NCBI GenBank assembly: GCA_041581055.1
Contig: JBFGCT010000162.1
Location: 1-9,623, forward strand
Source of the DNA: JBFGCT01 sp041581055
GTDB lineage: Bacteria > Actinomycetota > Acidimicrobiia > Acidimicrobiales > Ilumatobacteraceae
Reading direction: 5' to 3'
DNA: 9,623 bases
The first letter of the stretch is position 1. Every line of letters begins with the position of its first letter. The translations under genes were made by a program, and so were the position numbers. This document shows positions 5,861 to 9,623 of the stretch, piece after piece. The notes beneath the pieces are model-generated. The model searched no databases. It worked only from the letters and a program-made list of their open reading frames with translations, and was not told where the DNA came from.

Positions 5861-5905
5861 CACGCGGGACGGTAGCCGCCCGCCACCGCTACCGTCGTCG
5901 CCGAG
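5861..5905. promoter_or_regulatory. 45-bp divergent promoter/operator region with 9-bp inverted repeat
   Basis: This is the whole gap between the divergent phosphotransferase and SURF1 genes. It contains a perfect inverted repeat: gacggtagc (5868-5876) and gctaccgtc (5888-5896), with an 11-bp spacer. Each arm includes an outward-facing TACCGT, which fits the actinobacterial TAnnnT -10 pattern: 5890-5895 for SURF1, and 5874-5869 on the minus strand for the kinase. Each box ends 8-10 nt from the start codon, so both transcripts would be nearly or fully leaderless; neither gene has a good Shine-Dalgarno. The centre-to-centre distance of about 20 bp would also suit a dimeric regulator. No -35 hexamers are visible. 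Confidence 0.5.
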
Positions 5906-6748
5906 ATGTACGGGTTCCTGTTCCGTCCGCGGTGGCTCGCGTTCCACGTGCTGGTGGTCGCGGCGGTCGTCGTGATGGTCAACCTCGGGTTCTGGCAGCT
6001 CCGGCGCCTCGACGAGCGCCGGGACTTCAACGCCACGGTCGAGCTGCGCGTCGACGCTCCCGCGATCCCGCTCGCCGACCTGCTCGCCGAGCCGGGCTTC
6101 GCGCCCGATCGCGCCGAGTGGCGCCGGGTCACCGCGTCGGGCGCGTACCTGCCCGACCAGATCATCGTGTTCAACCGGTCGCAGGGCGGGCGCGCCGGCG
6201 ACAACGTGCTCACCCCCCTGCGGCTCGACGACGGCCTGATCGTGCTCGTCAACCGCGGGTTCGTGCCGCTCGGCGCACCGCTGCCCGCCCCGCCGGCGAC
6301 GGCGGTCGAGGTGCTCGGCCGCGCCCGCCCGTCGCAGCTGCGCGATCGTGGCGGGCTGACCGACGCGGCGCCCGAGTCCGGGCCGCTCACCGAGGTCCGG
6401 CGCGTCGAGATCGAGCGCATCGCGGCGCAGCTCGACGGCGACGTCGCGCCGATCTACCTCGACCTCGTCGCCGCGGTCCCCGCCGTGGCCCCAGCCGACC
6501 CGGTTCCGGTCCCCCCGCCCGAGCTGGGCACCGGCCCCCACCTCTCGTACGCGGTCCAATGGTTCATCTTCGCCATCGCCGTCATCGTCGGCTGGGTGCT
6601 CGCCCTCCGCCGCTCGATCGCCGCCCGCCGGCGGGAGGCCGAGGTCACGGCCACAGCAGGCGGGCCAGCGCCAGCGGGTTCCCCGACGCCAGCCGGCGCC
6701 GCATCGGCCAGCTCGACGAGCGGAACAGCCGGCTCATCGTCCGGCTGA
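5906..6748 (+). CDS. SURF1 family cytochrome oxidase biogenesis protein
   Basis: This 280-residue membrane protein of the SURF1/Shy1 family assists assembly of haem-copper cytochrome c oxidase. It has the two-helix hairpin of the family: a first membrane segment at ~10-29 preceded by 'RPRW' and followed by 'GFWQLRRLDERRDFN' (28-42), an extracytoplasmic domain (~43-208) with 'RRVTASGAYLPD' and 'LVNRGFVP', then the signature 'GPHLSYAVQWFIFA' (210-223) leading into membrane segment 2 (~218-235). The core is complete. The extra C-terminal tail (247-280, only Ala/Gly/Pro/Ser/Thr apart from the first residue) is encoded antisense to the lycopene cyclase end and looks like a late extension. The start is ATG 5906-5908, 45 bp from the divergent kinase. 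No oxidase genes are nearby. Confidence 0.93.
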   Translation: MYGFLFRPRWLAFHVLVVAAVVVMVNLGFWQLRRLDERRDFNATVELRVDAPAIPLADLLAEPGFAPDRAEWRRVTASGAYLPDQIIVFNRSQGGRAGDNVLTPLRLDDGLIVLVNRGFVPLGAPLPAPPATAVEVLGRARPSQLRDRGGLTDAAPESGPLTEVRRVEIERIAAQLDGDVAPIYLDLVAAVPAVAPADPVPVPPPELGTGPHLSYAVQWFIFAIAVIVGWVLALRRSIAARRREAEVTATAGGPAPAGSPTPAGAASASSTSGTAGSSSG

Positions 6749-7867
6749 CGTCGGCCGGGGCGGCGTCGACGCGCAGGTAGGCGGACCAGTCCTCGGTCGG
6801 CAGTTCGAAGAAACGGTCGAAGAACTCGCGCAGCCCCGCCCCGTCGAAGCGGATCATCCGCTCCAGCCCGTAGTCGTGCAGGGCCCGCGTCCGGCGGGCG
6901 GCGGCCGGCCAGACCGCGTCCCAGACCATCCGGGCGTCGGCGGCGAGGTCGTCGTGCTCGGCGAGCGCAACGCCGACCGCGTCGGCCACGCGGGGAGCGG
7001 CGCGCAGCGAGGCGCTCAGCGAGAACCCGGTCGCCGGGTGGACGTAGCCGGCCGCCGCGCCGAACCGGACGATCACCTGGTCGCGGTCGGGCAGCGGCCC
7101 GCCCATCGGGATGGCGACGACCTCGGAGCCGACGGCGCGCTCGAGCAGGTCGCCGTCCGTCATGCCGAGCCGCGCGGCCAGCCGTCGGCGCAGGACGACC
7201 GGGTCGACGGCCGGCCGGGCCGCCAGCACCGTCTCCTCGACGAGCCAGCCGTCGGCGACCGGCAGGGCGTAGGCGAACGTCGGGGCGGTCGGGCCGGCCC
7301 CGGTCCCACCGGCGGGCGGGCGGAAGTCCATCAAGGTCGGCCGGCCGAGCTCGCCGGGCGGCGGCTCGGCGAGGACCGCGCCGAACGCGGTCTGCCACGC
7401 CGGCCCGCGGCCGCCGATCGCATCCGGATCGCCGGATCGACCGGTGGCGAGCACGATCAGCCGACAGCGGACCCGCCGGCCGCCGGTCACCGCCACCGAG
7501 TGGTGCGTCACCCCGGTGCGCGTCGAGACCGTGCGGCCGACGAGCCGCTCCACGCCGGTCTGCAGCCGGGCCCGCAGCGCTTCGTTGTCGACGACCCCGT
7601 AGGGCCGCGCCAGCTCGTGCCGACGCTCGCCGTAGGCGGAGATCGGGGTGACGCGCCGCGTCCAGGCGCCGACGTCGCCGAGGCCCTCCACGCCGTCGAG
7701 CTCGTCGATCCAGATCCCGTACGTCGGCCTCCACGGCTGGTCGTCGCCGACGAGGACCACGTCGATCGCGCGCCGGGCGCACGCCGCGGCGAGCGCGCTG
7801 CCGGCCGGGCCGTCGCCGACGACGACGACGTCGGCCTCGTGCGTGGCGTCGAAGCGCTCCGGATCGC

Positions 7868-7871
<4 letters not shown>
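6645..7871 (-). CDS. Lycopene cyclase family protein (CrtL/CrtY type)
   Basis: This 408-residue FAD/NAD(P)-binding protein of the lycopene beta-cyclase family cyclises the ends of linear carotenoids without net redox change. Features in order: Rossmann motif 'VVVVGDGPAGSALAA' (15-29, GxGxxG at 19-24), the CrtL signature 'PTYGIWIDEL' (49-58), 'VLATGRSG' (140-147), 'LMDFRPP' (180-186), 'FAYALPVADGWLVEETVLAARP' split across 199-220 with the E-E-T motif, 'IPMGGPLP' (254-261), and 'GAAAGYVHPATGFSLSASL' (271-289). The start GTG (7869-7871) overlaps the stop of the upstream MBL gene as GTGA, implying translational coupling. The last 104 bp overlap the SURF1 end on the other strand. No phytoene synthase or desaturase is in the window. 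Which substrate and product (beta, gamma, mono- or bicyclic) is not resolvable. Confidence 0.9.
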
Positions 7872-8854
<983 letters not shown>

Positions 8855-8894
8855 CTTCCCATCACCGCGTCGGCGGCGGCGACCGGGCGGTCGG

Positions 8895-9623
8895 TCATCG
8901 CGCCGTCCACCGGCGGGCGAGCCGTTCGGCGAGCATCGTCGTCGGCAGGTGGGTGTTGACGTCCGGGATCTCCGGGAAGACGGACGCGTCGCAGAGATAG
9001 AGGCCCTCGTAGCCGAACACCGCGCCGTCGCCGTCGACGACGACGCCCATGCGGCACGAGCTCGACGCGTGCACGTAGTCGCCGCACGACGACCGGAGCC
9101 AGCGGTCGAGCGCCGCGTCGTCGGCGAGCACGTCGACGCTCGTGCCGTGCTCGTCGACGACGGCGCGTTCGACGATCCGGGCGAACGAGGCGCGGCCGAG
9201 GAGGTCGAGCAGCAGGTGGACGCCGCGGCGCAGCCCGGCGAGGTCGACGGGATCGTCGAGCAGGCCGAAGTCGACGTCGGGGTGGGCGTGCGGGTCCGGG
9301 GAACCGATCGACACGCGGCCGGTCGCGCCGCGCGGCCGCATCAGCGCCACCATCAACAGGCCGAGCCCGGCCTCGTTCGGCGCCGGGCCGAGATGGTTCA
9401 TCGGCACGACCTGGAGGTCGCCGCGGCACAGCACCGAGCCGATCGTCAGCCGCCGCCCCGGACCGCGACCCCGACCGCCGCCGTCGCGCAGCACCAGCGT
9501 GATCGGCGCCGCAGGATGGTCCTGCAGCCCCTCGCCGACGCCCGGCGTGTCGACGCCCGAGCGAAGCAGGATCGCCGGCGTGTGGATCGCCCCCGCGGCG
9601 AGGACGACCCGGTCGGCGGCCAC
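8895..9623 (-). CDS. GMC family oxidoreductase, C-terminal part (5' end outside window)
   Basis: The frame is open at the right edge, so only the last 242 residues are visible. It matches glucose-methanol-choline oxidoreductases, FAD enzymes that oxidise alcohols. It shows 'RVVLAAGAIHTPAILLRSGV' (5-24, GMC signature 2 region), 'GVGEGLQDHP' (28-37), a substrate domain, then the catalytic region 'GDYVHASSSCRMG' with His185 in the position of the active-site histidine. The FAD-binding end is 'GLYLCDASVFPEIPDVNTH' (207-225), with Asn223 or His225 as the second catalytic residue, followed by 'LPTTMLAERLA'. The normal final helix shows the 3' end is intact. It is first in a minus-strand series with the MBL hydrolase (40 bp) and lycopene cyclase. 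The alcohol substrate is unknown; a carotenoid- or terpenoid-derived alcohol is only a guess from context. Confidence 0.9.
   Translation of the reverse strand: MAADRVVLAAGAIHTPAILLRSGVDTPGVGEGLQDHPAAPITLVLRDGGGRGRGPGRRLTIGSVLCRGDLQVVPMNHLGPAPNEAGLGLLMVALMRPRGATGRVSIGSPDPHAHPDVDFGLLDDPVDLAGLRRGVHLLLDLLGRASFARIVERAVVDEHGTSVDVLADDAALDRWLRSSCGDYVHASSSCRMGVVVDGDGAVFGYEGLYLCDASVFPEIPDVNTHLPTTMLAERLARRWTAR

Noticed and set aside
5864..6559. N-terminal extension of the phosphotransferase by over 230 residues
   Set aside because: The added sequence is antisense to SURF1, has biased composition and no domain. The kinase domain begins naturally at the ATG at 5860.

Overview
The window is a high-GC chromosomal segment; every clear gene has strong G/C third-position bias. 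Content suggests an actinobacterium, possibly Acidimicrobiia (Ilumatobacter-like): a CrtL-type lycopene cyclase, an actinobacterial-style MetX, SURF1 (aerobic respiration with a haem-copper oxidase), an Fpg/Nei glycosylase and a DUF4262 protein. The lineage is inferred from gene content only.

Left end (1-1230, + strand): the C-terminal part of an 'esterase-like activity of phytase' protein ends at 746. It is followed by gene debris: a short in-frame remnant of an M28 zinc aminopeptidase (747-908), then a less GC-rich stretch that looks like the tail of a different protein in another frame, then a strong 11-bp-stem hairpin. A tRNA-Gly(GCC) gene on the minus strand points its 3' end at this debris and has its own hairpin terminator.

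Middle (1375-5860, minus strand): read in transcription order, a phosphotransferase (APH/ecdysteroid-kinase-like), a DUF4262 protein, homoserine O-acetyltransferase (metX), an Fpg/Nei-type DNA glycosylase 7 bp after metX, a single-pass membrane protein with a 9-bp tandem repeat encoding Gly-Ala-Ser units, and a 71-residue hypothetical protein 10 bp further on. The phosphotransferase is divergent from SURF1 across only 45 bp, which holds a perfect 9-bp inverted repeat.

Right end (5906-9623): SURF1 (+) runs tail-to-tail into a minus-strand cluster transcribed as GMC oxidoreductase (5' end outside the window), then a metallo-beta-lactamase-fold hydrolase, then lycopene cyclase. The last two genes overlap by 4 nt (GTGA). 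SURF1 and the cyclase overlap by 104 bp, and this overlap encodes a low-complexity SURF1 tail.

Most genes are recognisable housekeeping or accessory metabolism. I see no clear new defence or mobile system. The most interesting items are the peptidase remnant next to tRNA-Gly, the symmetric 45-bp divergent control region, the GMC/MBL/cyclase gene set, and the GAS repeat.
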